Source: Azospirillum rugosum (GTDB taxonomy: Bacteria > Pseudomonadota > Alphaproteobacteria > Azospirillales > Azospirillaceae). Taken from it: a stretch of 64,000 bases of DNA. The position numbers and the translations under genes are program-made. The notes beneath the pieces were generated by a model, which saw nothing but the letters and a program-made list of their open reading frames with translations, had not been told where the DNA came from and searched no databases. The DNA is taken from NCBI RefSeq assembly GCF_017876155.1, contig NZ_JAGINP010000007.1, positions 226,249-290,248 on the forward strand, read 5' to 3'. The number at the start of each line of letters is the position of its first letter. Position 1 is the first letter of the stretch. Positions 1 to 8,389 of this stretch are shown here, piece by piece.

Positions 1-3
1 CCG

Positions 4-651
4 GTGGAGGGACCGCGCCCGGCGAAGGTGCGCGGCGACCATGACCTGAATCCGGGCTACGGCCCCTTGCCCGACAGCAAGCTGCGGGAGGCGGCGGTGC
101 TCGTGCCGTTGGTCGACCGCGCCGACGGCGTGACGCTCATCTTCACCCAGCGCACGGCGCACCTGACGGCCCACGCCGGCCAGATCAGCTTCCCCGGCGG
201 CCGCATGGAGCCTTTCGACGCGACGCTGGAGGAAACCGCGCTGCGCGAGACGGAGGAGGAGATCGGGCTCGGCCGCGACCGGATCGAGATCATCGGACGG
301 CTCGACACCTACGTGACGCGCACCGGCTTCCGCGTGACGCCGGTGGTCGGGCTGGTGCAGCCGCCCTTCCAGTTGACCCCCGACCCGACCGAGGTCGCGG
401 AGGTGTTCGAGGTGCCGCTGGACTTCATCCTCGACCCGTCCAACCCGCAGCGCCACAGCCGGGAGTTCCAGGGAGCGCAACGGCACTTCTACGTGTTTCC
501 CTATCAGCAGCGCTTCATCTGGGGGGCGACCGCGGGCATGCTGGTGAACCTGTGCGACGTCCTGCGCGACGACACGCTGGGGGAGGAGCCGCCGGCCGAC
601 GGGGTGAGCGGTGCATTGGCCGGCGATGACGCCGTGACCGGAGAGACCTGA
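4..651 (+). CDS. Nudix hydrolase, CoA pyrophosphatase type (NudL-like)
   Basis: Predicted to hydrolyse the pyrophosphate of coenzyme A or acyl-CoA and so take part in CoA turnover. The protein has the NuCoA (UPF0035) signature, an arginine followed by a HAGQISFPGG segment at residues 57-66. This runs directly into a Nudix box at about 65-89 ending in RETEEEIGL, which carries the metal-binding glutamates. The length (215 aa) is usual for the family. The start used is a GTG at the very edge of the window, so the true start could lie upstream and the N-terminus should be treated as provisional. The next gene begins 13 bases after the stop, suggesting co-transcription with the DUF6111-like membrane protein and cca. 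Family assignment is firm; the substrate is inferred from the NuCoA motif. Confidence 0.85.
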   Translation: MEGPRPAKVRGDHDLNPGYGPLPDSKLREAAVLVPLVDRADGVTLIFTQRTAHLTAHAGQISFPGGRMEPFDATLEETALRETEEEIGLGRDRIEIIGRLDTYVTRTGFRVTPVVGLVQPPFQLTPDPTEVAEVFEVPLDFILDPSNPQRHSREFQGAQRHFYVFPYQQRFIWGATAGMLVNLCDVLRDDTLGEEPPADGVSGALAGDDAVTGET

Positions 652-664
652 CAGGCGGTGATCG

Positions 665-1024
665 GTGCTGCGCATGTTCCTGACGGTCGTGGTGCCGCTG
701 CTGCTGCCGACGGCTGGATACATCCTCTACATCATCGTGATCGAGCGCCGCCGCGCCCGAGCAGAGGAGACGCACACCCGCGCGCCCTGGTGGGTGACGG
801 CCCCCTGGCCCTGGCTTCTCCTGGCCGGGGCCGGGCTGATGGGGCTGACGCTGGGTGTCATCGCCGTCACCAGCGGCGCGCCGCCGCACAGCGTCTACAC
901 GCCCGCCCATCTGGAGAACGGCCGGGTGGTGGAGGGCACGCAAGGCGAGCCGGCCGGGGGCGAGCCGGCCGGGGGCGAGCCGGTCGGGGGCGAGCCGGCC
1001 GGGAGCGCGCCCGCTGGAAAATAG
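665..1024 (+). CDS. Small inner-membrane protein, DUF6111-like
   Basis: A 119-residue protein with two predicted membrane spans (about residues 5-26 and 47-67) linked by a short Arg-rich loop, followed by a hydrophilic tail. Function is unknown. The N-terminus, with a run of Leu and Pro in the first span, resembles proteins annotated DUF6111 that accompany Nudix and cca genes in Rhodospirillales; I recall this from family knowledge and have not searched for it. The GTG at 665 is used as start; an in-frame ATG at 674 is an alternative. The C-terminal tail is encoded by a tandem 15-bp repeat, giving repeated Gly-Glu-Pro-Ala-Gly, and is probably disordered. It lies between the Nudix gene and cca in the same orientation. 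Confidence 0.6.
   Translation: MLRMFLTVVVPLLLPTAGYILYIIVIERRRARAEETHTRAPWWVTAPWPWLLLAGAGLMGLTLGVIAVTSGAPPHSVYTPAHLENGRVVEGTQGEPAGGEPAGGEPVGGEPAGSAPAGK
944..1003 (+). repeat. 15-bp tandem repeat, four copies
   Basis: Four head-to-tail copies of GGCGAGCCGGCCGGG. The third copy has a T for C change. The unit is a multiple of three, so copy-number change would keep the reading frame of the overlapping membrane-protein gene and only lengthen or shorten its Gly-Glu-Pro-rich tail. Confidence 0.9.
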
Positions 1025-1049
1025 CCGTGCGGCGGGCTAGCTTCCGGCC

Positions 1050-2294
1050 ATGACCGTCGTCGCCCGCCTCGCCCCCCAGCCCTGGATGACCGCCCATGAG
1101 ACGCGCGCCGTGTTCGCCGCGCTGGACGCCGGTGGTGCCGACGCGCGCTTCGTCGGCGGCTGCGTGCGCGACGCGTGGCTCGGCCGCAAGGTCAAGGACA
1201 TCGACATCGCCACCCACGCCCCGCCGCAGCGGGTGATGGAGCTGCTGAAGGCCGCCGGCATCCTGGCCATTCCCACGGGCATCGAGCACGGCACCATCAC
1301 CGCGGTGGTCGGCAAGGCGCATTACGAGATCACCACGCTGCGCCGCGACGTGGAGACCGACGGCCGGCACGCCCGCGTCGAGTTCACCGACGACTGGCGG
1401 GAGGACGCGGCCCGGCGCGACCTGACCATGAACGCGCTGAGCTGCACCTTGGAAGGCTGCATCCACGACCCGTTCGGCGGGCTGGCCGACATGGCCGCGG
1501 GGAGGGTGCGCTTCGTCGGCGACCCGCGCCAGCGCATCGAGGAGGACGTGCTGCGCCTGCTGCGCTTCTTCCGCTTCCACGCCCATTACGGCCGCGGCGC
1601 GCCCGACGCGGACGCGCTGGCCGCCTGCACGGAGATGGCGCCGCGCCTGCCGACCCTGTCCGGCGAGCGGGTGAGGGGCGAGCTGTCGCGCCTCCTGGCC
1701 GCGCCCGACCCCGGTTCGGCGTGGCGGCTGATGATCGAGCACGGAATCATGGCGCACCTGCTGCCGGAGGCGACGGAGACCGCGCGGCTGGACCGCCTCG
1801 TCCGGCTGGAGCATGACCTTGGCGAACCACTGGACGCCGTCCGCCGCTTCGCCGCCGTTCTGGCGATCGACCACGCGGGCGCTCTGCGGGTGTCGGAAGC
1901 GCTGCGCCTGTCCAACGCCGACCGCGACCGCCTCGCCGCCCTGGTCGAACCGCCCATGCCCGTCTCGCCGTCCGACGACCGGGTGAAGCACCGGCAAGCG
2001 CTCTACCGCGTGGGCGACGCGGAGCTTTACCGGGATCTGGTGCTGCTGGCGGCGGTGGACGCGCCCGGCCCGATGGCGCTGGGCGCCGTCAGGGACGCCC
2101 TCGCCACCGCCGACGACCTGCCGTCCCTGAAGCTCCCCATCGCCGGCCGTGACCTGCTGGAGATGGGCCTGCAGCGCGGCCCCGCCGTTGGCAAGCTGCT
2201 GAAGGAGGTGGAAGCCTGGTGGATCGCCGAGGACTTCCGGCCAGGACGGGAGGAGTGTTTGCGGGAGGCCACGCGTAGGTTGGGTGCAGCGTAA
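1050..2294 (+). CDS. cca: CCA tRNA nucleotidyltransferase
   Basis: Adds or repairs the 3' CCA end of tRNAs in the cytoplasm. It belongs to the class II poly(A) polymerase/CCA-adding family. The nucleotidyltransferase signature GGCVRD is at residues 36-41. The metal-binding DIDIA segment is at 50-54 and the RRDLTMNAL motif at 122-130. A helical tRNA-binding region follows. The length of 414 aa is normal for the alphaproteobacterial type. The ATG at 1050 places the family motifs at the usual distance from the N-terminus. The last residues and the stop codon fall inside a dispersed inverted repeat (2274-2307), so the C-terminal tail appears to have been donated by the repeat. The gene converges with hemF. 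Confidence 0.93.
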   Translation: MTVVARLAPQPWMTAHETRAVFAALDAGGADARFVGGCVRDAWLGRKVKDIDIATHAPPQRVMELLKAAGILAIPTGIEHGTITAVVGKAHYEITTLRRDVETDGRHARVEFTDDWREDAARRDLTMNALSCTLEGCIHDPFGGLADMAAGRVRFVGDPRQRIEEDVLRLLRFFRFHAHYGRGAPDADALAACTEMAPRLPTLSGERVRGELSRLLAAPDPGSAWRLMIEHGIMAHLLPEATETARLDRLVRLEHDLGEPLDAVRRFAAVLAIDHAGALRVSEALRLSNADRDRLAALVEPPMPVSPSDDRVKHRQALYRVGDAELYRDLVLLAAVDAPGPMALGAVRDALATADDLPSLKLPIAGRDLLEMGLQRGPAVGKLLKEVEAWWIAEDFRPGREECLREATRRLGAA

Positions 2295-2307
2295 GCGAAA
2301 CCCAACA
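2274..2307 (+). repeat. Dispersed inverted repeat, copy 1 (overlaps the cca stop)
   Basis: Imperfect palindrome beginning CGTAGGTTGGGTG and ending GAAACCCAACA. Related copies lie at 31701-31733, 31752-31785 (reversed) and 50972-51003. This copy sits between convergent cca and hemF. It contains the cca stop codon at 2292-2294, and its stem could also act as a bidirectional transcription terminator or RNA-stabilising hairpin. Confidence 0.8.
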
Positions 2308-2315
2308 TCGCCCCA

Positions 2316-3215
2316 TCACGGCCACTTCACCTCGGGCGGCATGCTCATCAGGATGGCTTCGGTGTTGCCGCCGGTCTTCAGGCCGAAGGTCGTTCCGCGG
2401 TCGTACAGAAGGTTGAATTCCACATAGCGCCCACGGCGGATCAGCTGGTGTTCGCGCTGCTCGGGCGTCCAGGGGTCGTTCATGCGGCGGCGGACCAGCG
2501 CCGGGTAGACCTCCAGGAAGGCCAGCCCGACGTCGCGGGTGAAGGCGAAGTCGGCCTCCCAGTCGCCCGAATCGAGGTTGTCGAAGAAAATGCCGCCGAC
2601 TCCCCGCGCCTCGCCCCGGTGCGGCAGGAAGAAGTAGCGGTCGCACCATTCCTTGTAGCGCGCGTAGTAGGCCGGGTCGTGCCGGTCGCAGGCGTCGCGG
2701 AGTGCCGTGTGGAAGTCGGCGGTCTCCCGCTCGTCCGGGATCATCGGGGTCAGGTCGGCGCCGCCGCCGAACCAGCCGATGCTGGTGACGATGTGCCGCG
2801 TGTTCATGTGCGTGGCCGGCACCAGGGGGGAGCGCATATGGGCGACGAGGCTGATGCCGGAGGCCCAGAACCGGCCGTCGCCGGCGGCGCCGGGGATGTT
2901 GTTGCGGAACTCCGGGCTGAAGGTGCCGTGCACGGTGGAGACGTTGACGCCCACCTTCTCGAACACCCGCCCCTTCATCACCGACATGACGCCGCCGCCG
3001 CCCTCGCCGCCGCCCCCCTGTTCAGAATAAGGATCAGGTCGGGTCCAGGGCTTGCGCTCGAACCGGCCGGGGGGAAGGTCGGCGTGGGTGCCGGTCAGCT
3101 CGTCCTCGATCCGCTCGAACTCGGCGCAGATGCGGTCGCGCAACTCGGCGAACCACGCGGTGGCGCGGGTCCTCTGGTCCTCGGTGGGCACCGTGTGCGG
3201 AGCGGGGGCGGTCAT
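2316..3215 (-). CDS. hemF: Oxygen-dependent coproporphyrinogen III oxidase
   Basis: Converts coproporphyrinogen III to protoporphyrinogen IX with molecular oxygen in heme synthesis; cytoplasmic homodimer. The 299-residue protein shows the family hallmarks: the [12 protein letters not shown] segment, the [10 protein letters not shown] motif and the GGIFFDN motif. The C-terminus has the usual [15 protein letters not shown] block. A longer reading up to base 3299 exists, but the ATG at 3215 fits the family length and leaves room for the upstream gene. It follows trmL by 19 bases, so the two probably form an operon. Being oxygen-dependent, it complements the aerobic bc1 operon that starts on the other strand upstream. 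Confidence 0.95.
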   Translation of the reverse strand: MTAPAPHTVPTEDQRTRATAWFAELRDRICAEFERIEDELTGTHADLPPGRFERKPWTRPDPYSEQGGGGEGGGGVMSVMKGRVFEKVGVNVSTVHGTFSPEFRNNIPGAAGDGRFWASGISLVAHMRSPLVPATHMNTRHIVTSIGWFGGGADLTPMIPDERETADFHTALRDACDRHDPAYYARYKEWCDRYFFLPHRGEARGVGGIFFDNLDSGDWEADFAFTRDVGLAFLEVYPALVRRRMNDPWTPEQREHQLIRRGRYVEFNLLYDRGTTFGLKTGGNTEAILMSMPPEVKWP

Positions 3216-3234
3216 CGGGCGCTGTCTCCAACCT

Positions 3235-3687
3235 TCATCGAACAAGTGTGGCGGTCTGTCGCAGGGCCTCACCCAACACCATGGCCGCGCTGAGCGCAAC
3301 GTTCAGCGAGCGTGCGGGCGGCTTCAATGGTATGACGAGGCGGGCGTCCGCCGCCTCGTGCACCTCGTCCGGCACACCGGCGCTCTCGCGCCCGACCATG
3401 ATCCGGTCGTCCGGGGCGAAGGCGAAGTCGGTGTAGGGCATGGCGCCGCGGGTGGTCAGCAGGACCAGCCGGCCGTTCTGCGTCCCGGATCGATAGGAAG
3501 ACCAGGAGTTGTGCCGTGTCCAGTCGAGATGGTCGATGTAGTCCATGCCGGCGCGCCGCAGCTTGCGGTCGTCCAGGAGGAACCCGCAGGGCTCGATGAG
3601 ATCGAGGGAGACGCCCAGCCCGGCCGCGAGTCGCATCAACGTACCCGTGTTCTGCGGGATGTCGGGTTCGAAGAGGACGAGACGCAT
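3235..3687 (-). CDS. trmL: tRNA (cytidine(34)-2'-O)-methyltransferase
   Basis: SPOUT-class methyltransferase acting on the wobble base (C34/cmnm5U34) of tRNA-Leu. At 150 aa it is a catalytic domain without an added RNA-binding domain, as in TrmL/YibK. The sequence starts [15 protein letters not shown], carries [13 protein letters not shown] (SpoU motif 1), GRESAGVP (motif 2) and a C-terminal [20 protein letters not shown] segment (motif 3) that forms the SAM-binding trefoil knot. It is transcribed divergently from petABC and lies just upstream of hemF. Confidence 0.92.
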   Translation of the reverse strand: MRLVLFEPDIPQNTGTLMRLAAGLGVSLDLIEPCGFLLDDRKLRRAGMDYIDHLDWTRHNSWSSYRSGTQNGRLVLLTTRGAMPYTDFAFAPDDRIMVGRESAGVPDEVHEAADARLVIPLKPPARSLNVALSAAMVLGEALRQTATLVR

Positions 3688-3761
3688 GGCGAAGCCTTTT
3701 GAGGTTCAGAGGATTCTAATCTTGCGCCCGGGGGCGCGACAAGTTGTCCAACGACTAAGCC

Positions 3762-3790
3762 TTTTCAAGGCTATGCCGCGACTGTATACC
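3762..3790 (+). promoter_or_regulatory. Possible petABC promoter
   Basis: TTTTCA, a 17-base spacer and TATACC form a sigma-70-like pair in the 257-base gap between trmL and petA. The -35 match is weak, so this is only the best candidate seen in the gap. Confidence 0.3.
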
Positions 3791-3944
3791 GCACCCCATG
3801 CAACCGGGGCCACCCACCCCGGCAGACGTGGCGCGCCTACGCTCACCCAACGGGCGGACACGCCCGTTCAGTCGTGCTAATGATTGTTTGACGTCTCAAC
3901 GGGCGCTTCGGCGCGCCGGGTATGCCTTGAGGAGAAACACGCTT

Positions 3945-4514
3945 ATGGCTCAGACCACGCATCCGCCCGGGACGGGTGCCCACGCGGCCCCCGGCGGCGA
4001 GGGGACTTCCCGCCGTGACTTCCTCTACCTCGCCACCGGAGCCGTGGGTGCCGTCGGTGTCGCCGCCGCCGCGTGGCCGTTCATCGACAGCATGAACCCG
4101 GCCGCCGACACTCTGGCGCTCGCCTCGATCGACGTGGATTTGGCCCCGGTCGCCGAAGGTCAGGCGATCACCGTGACCTGGCGCGGCAAGCCGGTCTTCG
4201 TGCGCCACCGCACGGCCAAGGAGATCGACGAGGCCAAGAAGGTCAACCTGGGCGAGCTGCGTGACCCGGCCGCCGACGACGCCCGCGTGAAGAAGCCGGA
4301 ATGGCTGATCGTCATCGGCATCTGCACGCACCTCGGCTGCGTGCCGCTGGGGCAGAAGCCGACCGACCCGCGCGGCGACTACGACGGCTGGTTCTGCCCC
4401 TGCCACGGCTCGCACTACGACACCGCTGGGCGCATCCGCAAGGGTCCGGCCCCGGCCAACCTCGTCGTTCCGCAGTACGCTTTCACGAGCGATACCGCGA
4501 TCCGGCTCGGCTAA
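3945..4514 (+). CDS. petA: Ubiquinol-cytochrome c reductase Rieske iron-sulfur subunit
   Basis: [2Fe-2S] subunit of the cytochrome bc1 complex; passes electrons from ubiquinol to cytochrome c1 on the periplasmic side. The 189-residue protein has a twin-arginine motif SRRDFL (22-27) followed by the single membrane anchor (about 28-46). The cluster ligands are in CTHLGC (Cys127, His129) and CPCHGSHYD (Cys151, His154), with Cys132 and Cys153 as the stabilising disulfide. A longer frame exists upstream, but the ATG at 3945 is preceded by GAGGAG at 3929-3934 and matches the family N-terminus. It is the first gene of petABC. Confidence 0.97.
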   Translation: MAQTTHPPGTGAHAAPGGEGTSRRDFLYLATGAVGAVGVAAAAWPFIDSMNPAADTLALASIDVDLAPVAEGQAITVTWRGKPVFVRHRTAKEIDEAKKVNLGELRDPAADDARVKKPEWLIVIGICTHLGCVPLGQKPTDPRGDYDGWFCPCHGSHYDTAGRIRKGPAPANLVVPQYAFTSDTAIRLG

Positions 4515-4543
4515 GCGGCCCTAAAGGTTCGGGAGACCCCAAG

Positions 4544-5812
4544 ATGGCTCAGGCTCACGCCCCGCAGTTCAAGAACCCCGTCGTGAAGTGGATCGACAGC
4601 CGCCTGCCGATCTTCTCCATGCTGGATCATGAGTACAACCAGTACCCGATGCCCCGGAACGTCAACTACCTGTGGGCGTTCGGTGCGATTGCCGGCATCA
4701 TGCTGGTGATCATGATCGCGACCGGCCTCGTGCTGGCCATGCAGTACGCCGCCAACACGAACATCGCCTTCGACTCGGTCGAGCGCATCATGCGCGACGT
4801 CAACTACGGCTGGCTGTTGCGCTACGTCCACGCCAACGGCGCGTCGATGTTCTTCATCGCCGTCTACATCCACATGTTCCGCGGCCTCTACTACGGCTCC
4901 TACAAGGCCCCGCGCGAAATCCTGTGGATCCTCGGCGTCCTCATCATGCTGGCGATGATGGCCACGGCCTTCATGGGCTACGTGCTGCCGTGGGGCCAGA
5001 TGAGCTTCTGGGGCGCCACCGTCATCACGAACCTCTTCTCGGCCTTCCCGATCGTCGGCGACCCGATCGTCACCTGGCTGTGGGGCGGCTTCTCGGTCGA
5101 CAACCCGACGCTGAACCGCTTCTTCGCGCTGCACTTCCTGCTGCCGTTCGTGCTGTTCGCGCTGGTCATCCTGCACACCGCCGCGCTGCACGTCTCCGGC
5201 TCCAACAACCCGCTGGGCATCGACCCGAAGGGCCCGCAGGACACCGTGCCGTTCAACCCGTACGTCACGATCAAGGACGGCTTCGCGGTCGTCGTGTTCC
5301 TGATCTTCTACGCGGCCTTCGTGTTCTTCGCGCCGAACTACCTCGGCCACCCGGACAACTACATCCCGGCCAACCCGCTGGTCACCCCGGCGCACATCGT
5401 GCCGGAATGGTACTTCCTGCCCTTCTATGCGATCCTGCGCGCGATCCCGGACAAGCTGGGCGGCGTGCTGGCCATGTTCGGCGCCATCGCGGTGCTGGCG
5501 GTCCTGCCGTGGCTCGACACCTCCAAGGTCCGCAGCTGCAAGTTCCGTCCGATCTACCGCCAGTTCTTCTGGATCCTGGCCATCGACGCCCTGGTGCTCG
5601 GCTACGCCGGCGCCATGCCGGCCGAAGGTGTCTGGCTGATGATTGCCCGCATCGGCACCGCCTACTACTTCTTCCACTTCCTGATCCTGCTGCCGCTGCT
5701 GGGCAAGCTGGAGCGTCCGCTGCCGCTGCCGGCCAGCATCTGCGAACCCGTTCTGAAGGGCGGCGGCCGCGTTGCCGCCGGCGCCCACGCCAAGCCGATG
5801 GAGAAGGCCTAA
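4544..5812 (+). CDS. petB: Cytochrome b of the bc1 complex
   Basis: Integral membrane di-heme subunit holding the quinol-oxidising and quinone-reducing sites. The 422-residue protein has the expected hydrophobic helices; heme-ligand histidines lie in the second and fourth helices (for example [10 protein letters not shown] and LHFLLPF regions). The Qo-site PEWY motif is at residues 287-290. The ATG at 4544 begins MAQAHAPQ; a longer in-frame reading back to 4301 overlaps petA and is not used. It begins 29 bases after petA, and its stop codon overlaps the petC start by one base (TAATG), indicating translational coupling. Confidence 0.97.
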   Translation: MAQAHAPQFKNPVVKWIDSRLPIFSMLDHEYNQYPMPRNVNYLWAFGAIAGIMLVIMIATGLVLAMQYAANTNIAFDSVERIMRDVNYGWLLRYVHANGASMFFIAVYIHMFRGLYYGSYKAPREILWILGVLIMLAMMATAFMGYVLPWGQMSFWGATVITNLFSAFPIVGDPIVTWLWGGFSVDNPTLNRFFALHFLLPFVLFALVILHTAALHVSGSNNPLGIDPKGPQDTVPFNPYVTIKDGFAVVVFLIFYAAFVFFAPNYLGHPDNYIPANPLVTPAHIVPEWYFLPFYAILRAIPDKLGGVLAMFGAIAVLAVLPWLDTSKVRSCKFRPIYRQFFWILAIDALVLGYAGAMPAEGVWLMIARIGTAYYFFHFLILLPLLGKLERPLPLPASICEPVLKGGGRVAAGAHAKPMEKA

Positions 5813-6576
5813 TGCGCGCTCTGAAGTCTGCCATTCTCTCCGCGGCTCTCGCCCTGGGCCTGGCCGGCACCGCGCAGGCGTCGGAAGGGGTGCACATCCC
5901 CGAGCAGAGCTGGCCGCACAGCGGCGTCTTCGGCACCATCGACAAGGCGTCGGCGCAGCGCGGCTTCCAGGTCTACAAGGAAGTCTGCTCGGCCTGCCAC
6001 TCCATGCGCCTGGTCCCGATCCGTACGCTGGGCGGCATCGGCTTCAAGGACGACGAGCTGAAGGCGCTGGCCGCCGGCTATGAGGTCCAGGCCGGCCCGA
6101 ACGACGCGGGCGAGATGTTCATGCGTCCGGGCACCCCGGCCGACCGCTTCCCGTCGCCGTTCCCCAACGACAACGCCGCGCGTGCCGCCAACAACGGCGC
6201 CCTGCCGCCGGACCTGTCGCTGATCGCCAAGGCCCGCAAGGGCGGCGAGGACTACCTCTACGCCTTCCTCACGGGCTTCGAGGACACCCCGCCGGAAGGC
6301 GTGACCCTGATGCCGGGCATGAACTACAACAAGGTCTTCCCGGGCCATCAGGTGGGCATGCCCAACATCCTGCAGCCGGACGGCGTCTCCTACGCCGACG
6401 GCACCAAGGCCACGGTCGACCAGCAAGCGCGGGACGTCTCCACCTTCCTGACCTTCGCCGCGGAGCCGCACCTGGACGCGCGCAAGCAGATGGGCGTGAA
6501 GGTGATCCTGTTCCTGATCGTTCTGGCCGGCCTGATGTACGCCACCAAGCGCAAGCTCTGGAGCACGGTGCACTGA
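5812..6576 (+). CDS. petC: Cytochrome c1 of the bc1 complex
   Basis: Membrane-anchored c-type cytochrome that accepts electrons from the Rieske protein and gives them to soluble cytochrome c. The 254-residue precursor has a Sec signal ending TAQA (about residue 23). The heme-binding CSACH is at 59-63. A C-terminal anchor of about 18 hydrophobic residues is followed by KRKLWS. Its start overlaps the petB stop by one base. A strong terminator follows, so petC ends the operon. Confidence 0.97.
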   Translation: MRALKSAILSAALALGLAGTAQASEGVHIPEQSWPHSGVFGTIDKASAQRGFQVYKEVCSACHSMRLVPIRTLGGIGFKDDELKALAAGYEVQAGPNDAGEMFMRPGTPADRFPSPFPNDNAARAANNGALPPDLSLIAKARKGGEDYLYAFLTGFEDTPPEGVTLMPGMNYNKVFPGHQVGMPNILQPDGVSYADGTKATVDQQARDVSTFLTFAAEPHLDARKQMGVKVILFLIVLAGLMYATKRKLWSTVH

Positions 6577-6611
6577 GCCCTCGCGGGTTTCGGTTGAGCA
6601 TTTAGAGCTGG

Positions 6612-6642
6612 ACAGGGCGCCCCCGGGCGCCCTGTTCTTTTT
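6612..6642 (+). terminator. Rho-independent terminator after petABC
   Basis: A ten-base GC-rich stem (ACAGGGCGCC, 6612-6621, pairing with GGCGCCCTGT, 6626-6635) with a four-base loop, followed by a T-rich run at 6636-6642. It lies 35 bases after the petC stop. Confidence 0.9.
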
Positions 6643-6669
6643 CGGGGCTGTACTTTCGGAGGGTCGGAC

Positions 6670-7221
6670 ATGGTGGACAAGCTGATCGACGAGATCGTCG
6701 ATTTCTGGTTCGACGAGGCGATGAAGCCTTACTGGTTCAAGCCGTCGGCCAGCTTCGACCGCGCGGTGAGCGACACGCTGCTGCCCCATCACGAGGCCGC
6801 GGCGGCGGGCAAGCTCGACCATTGGATGGACGACGTGGACGGTTGCCTGGCGCTCTGCGTCCTGCTGGACCAGGTGCCGCGCAACGCCTTCCGCGGGTCG
6901 CCGCGCGCCTTCGCCACCGACGCCAAGGCGCTGGCGGTGGCGCGCCACGCCGTGGAGAACGGCTTCGACCTGGAGTGCAACGGGGACGAGCGGATCTTCC
7001 TCTACCTGCCCTTCGAGCACCAGGAGGATCCGGACTGCCAGCGCCTGTCCTGCGCCCTGTTCCGCGAGCGGGTCGGCGAGGCGGAGGTGGTGGATTACGC
7101 CGAACGGCACCGCGCGATCATCGAACGCTTCGGGCGCTTCCCGCACCGGAACGCCATCCTCGGCCGCGCCAGCACGGCGGAGGAGACGGAGTTCCTGAAG
7201 GAGCCGGGCTCGGCCTTCTGA
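6670..7221 (+). CDS. DUF924 family protein
   Basis: A 183-residue soluble protein of the DUF924 family (all-helical, TPR-like fold). Recognisable conserved segments are DFWF near the N-terminus, LCVLLDQVPRNAFRG in the middle and LPFEHQEDPDCQ further on. The biochemical role of the family is not established. The ATG at 6670 has GGAGG at 6658-6662. The gene stands alone behind the petC terminator, so its own promoter should lie in the short gap. Confidence 0.88.
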   Translation: MVDKLIDEIVDFWFDEAMKPYWFKPSASFDRAVSDTLLPHHEAAAAGKLDHWMDDVDGCLALCVLLDQVPRNAFRGSPRAFATDAKALAVARHAVENGFDLECNGDERIFLYLPFEHQEDPDCQRLSCALFRERVGEAEVVDYAERHRAIIERFGRFPHRNAILGRASTAEETEFLKEPGSAF

Positions 7222-7301
7222 CGGCGCGCCCGAATGCGCTCGTCCAACCCGATGCGCTCGGCTATGGTCCGGTCCTCGTGACAGGCGCGGAGGAATGGCT
7301 C

Positions 7302-7706
7302 ATGGGTGTGGTGGAGCGGATCTGGGTGGCGTTCGCGGCCCTGAACGGCGCCATGGCGGTGGGAACCGGCGCCTACGCCAGCCACGGCCTCGCCGGCGAC
7401 CCGCGCGCCCAGGAGCTGTTCCGGCTGGCCGGCCAGTACCAGATGTGGCACGCGCTGGCCCTGGTCGGGCTGGTCGTCCTGGCACGCCGTGCCGGTGGCC
7501 CCGCCCGCTTTGCCCTGATGGCGGCCGGCTGGCTGTTCGTCGCGGGAATCCTGCTGTTCAGCGGAACGCTCTACGCGATCGCCCTGTCCGGGCCGCTTGC
7601 CATCGCCATGACGGCGCCGCTCGGCGGCACCGCCTTCATGCTGGGGTGGGTCGTGGTGGCCCTGGCGGCCCTGTTGTTCGGCCGCCGTTTCTTCGAGGAA
7701 GGCTGA
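7302..7706 (+). CDS. DUF423 family membrane protein (YgdD-like)
   Basis: A 134-residue inner-membrane protein with four predicted helices. The N-terminal ALNGAMAVGTGAYASHGL block and the FSGTLYAIAL segment are typical of DUF423. Function unknown. The ATG at 7302 follows GGAGGA at 7289-7294 with normal spacing; a GTG at 7278 in the same frame is possible but would add residues not seen in the family. It converges with the ArsR-type repressor, whose stop lies eight bases beyond its own. Confidence 0.85.
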   Translation: MGVVERIWVAFAALNGAMAVGTGAYASHGLAGDPRAQELFRLAGQYQMWHALALVGLVVLARRAGGPARFALMAAGWLFVAGILLFSGTLYAIALSGPLAIAMTAPLGGTAFMLGWVVVALAALLFGRRFFEEG

Positions 7707-7713
7707 CCAAGCG

Positions 7714-8076
7714 TCAGGAGGCGGGCGCCGATTCCTCGGCGGTGGGCTCCGCCGGCGTGGCCTCGTCCTGGTTGCGGGCCGACGGGGCGCAGTACAGGCC
7801 GTGCAGCGTCGCCATGACGGTCTGCGCCTCGTGCCCGTTCAGCGAATAGTAGATGTTCTGGGCGGAACGCCGGGTGCGCACCAGCTTGTCGCGCCGCAGC
7901 CGGGCGAGGTGCTGCGACAGCGCGGACTGGCTGAGGTCGACCAAATCCTCCAACTCGCCCACCGACTTCTCCCCCTCCGCCAGATAGCAGAGGATGAGCA
8001 GCCGGCGCTCGTTGCTCATGGCCTTCAGCAGCGTGCTGGCGCGGCGCGCGTTGCTCAGAAGATCGACCGTGTTCAT
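7714..8076 (-). CDS. ArsR-family repressor, SqrR/BigR-like persulfide sensor
   Basis: A 120-residue winged-helix repressor. The DNA-recognition region is VDLSQSALSQHLARLRRDKL, followed by a wing with RTRRSAQNIYYSL. It has exactly two cysteines, Cys30 in the second helix (LILCYL) and Cys96 in the last helix. Their spacing of 66 residues equals the spacing of the two persulfide-reactive cysteines of SqrR and BigR, which link through a tetrasulfide bridge to release DNA. The ATG at 8076 gives the usual length; an upstream in-frame ATG at 8142 would add an atypical tail. It is divergent from a TusA-like sulfur carrier, with a palindrome between them, which fits a sulfur-responsive role. The metal-binding cysteine pair of ArsR/SmtB sensors is absent. 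Confidence 0.8.
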   Translation of the reverse strand: MNTVDLLSNARRASTLLKAMSNERRLLILCYLAEGEKSVGELEDLVDLSQSALSQHLARLRRDKLVRTRRSAQNIYYSLNGHEAQTVMATLHGLYCAPSARNQDEATPAEPTAEESAPAS

Positions 8077-8389
8077 GAAGCTACCGTCGCTGTCGGAGTC
8101 CAGGCCTGCGTTCAACCGGAATGCGCAGGTCATCCCATGCATGAATGCGCATCGGCGTCCGCCGGCGCGTGTTCATTGCGCCCAACAGCCGGCCCGAATC
8201 ATTCGTGTTCAATCATATTGAACGGTGGGCCGCGCTGTCTACCCGTGGATGTCCCGTAGGCGCAACTCTGTTCCCGGCGCGCGGAATGTTCTGTCGGCCC
8301 GGACTGCGGCGCCTTGTGCGCCTTGCCGATTGAGCCCGCCGCCATGCCGTCATAGAATCGCCGCAGACAGGGTAAGGAGACAGTGACCG
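8077..8389. other. 313-base divergent intergenic region
   Basis: Gap between the ArsR-type gene and tusA. It contains one clear palindrome (8207-8223) and a TAAGGAG ribosome-binding site just upstream of tusA at about 8372. No convincing coding frame or RNA gene was seen. Confidence 0.6.
8207..8223. promoter_or_regulatory. Candidate operator for the SqrR/BigR-like repressor
   Basis: Perfect palindrome GTTCAAT-CAT-ATTGAAC, AT-rich in a GC-rich setting, located between the divergent repressor and tusA genes. The arm length suits a dimeric winged-helix repressor; binding by this protein is an inference. Confidence 0.55.

Noticed and set aside
3216..3299. Longer hemF start at 3299
   Set aside because: The added 28 residues run into the trmL gene end and are atypical; the ATG at 3215 fits family length.
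3798..3944. Longer petA start at 3798
   Set aside because: The extra 49 residues are Arg-rich and not part of Rieske proteins; the ATG at 3945 has GAGGAG and the correct twin-arginine position.
4301..4543. In-frame extension of petB back to 4301
   Set aside because: It overlaps petA in another frame and has Arg/His-rich shadow composition; the ATG at 4544 gives the conserved N-terminus.
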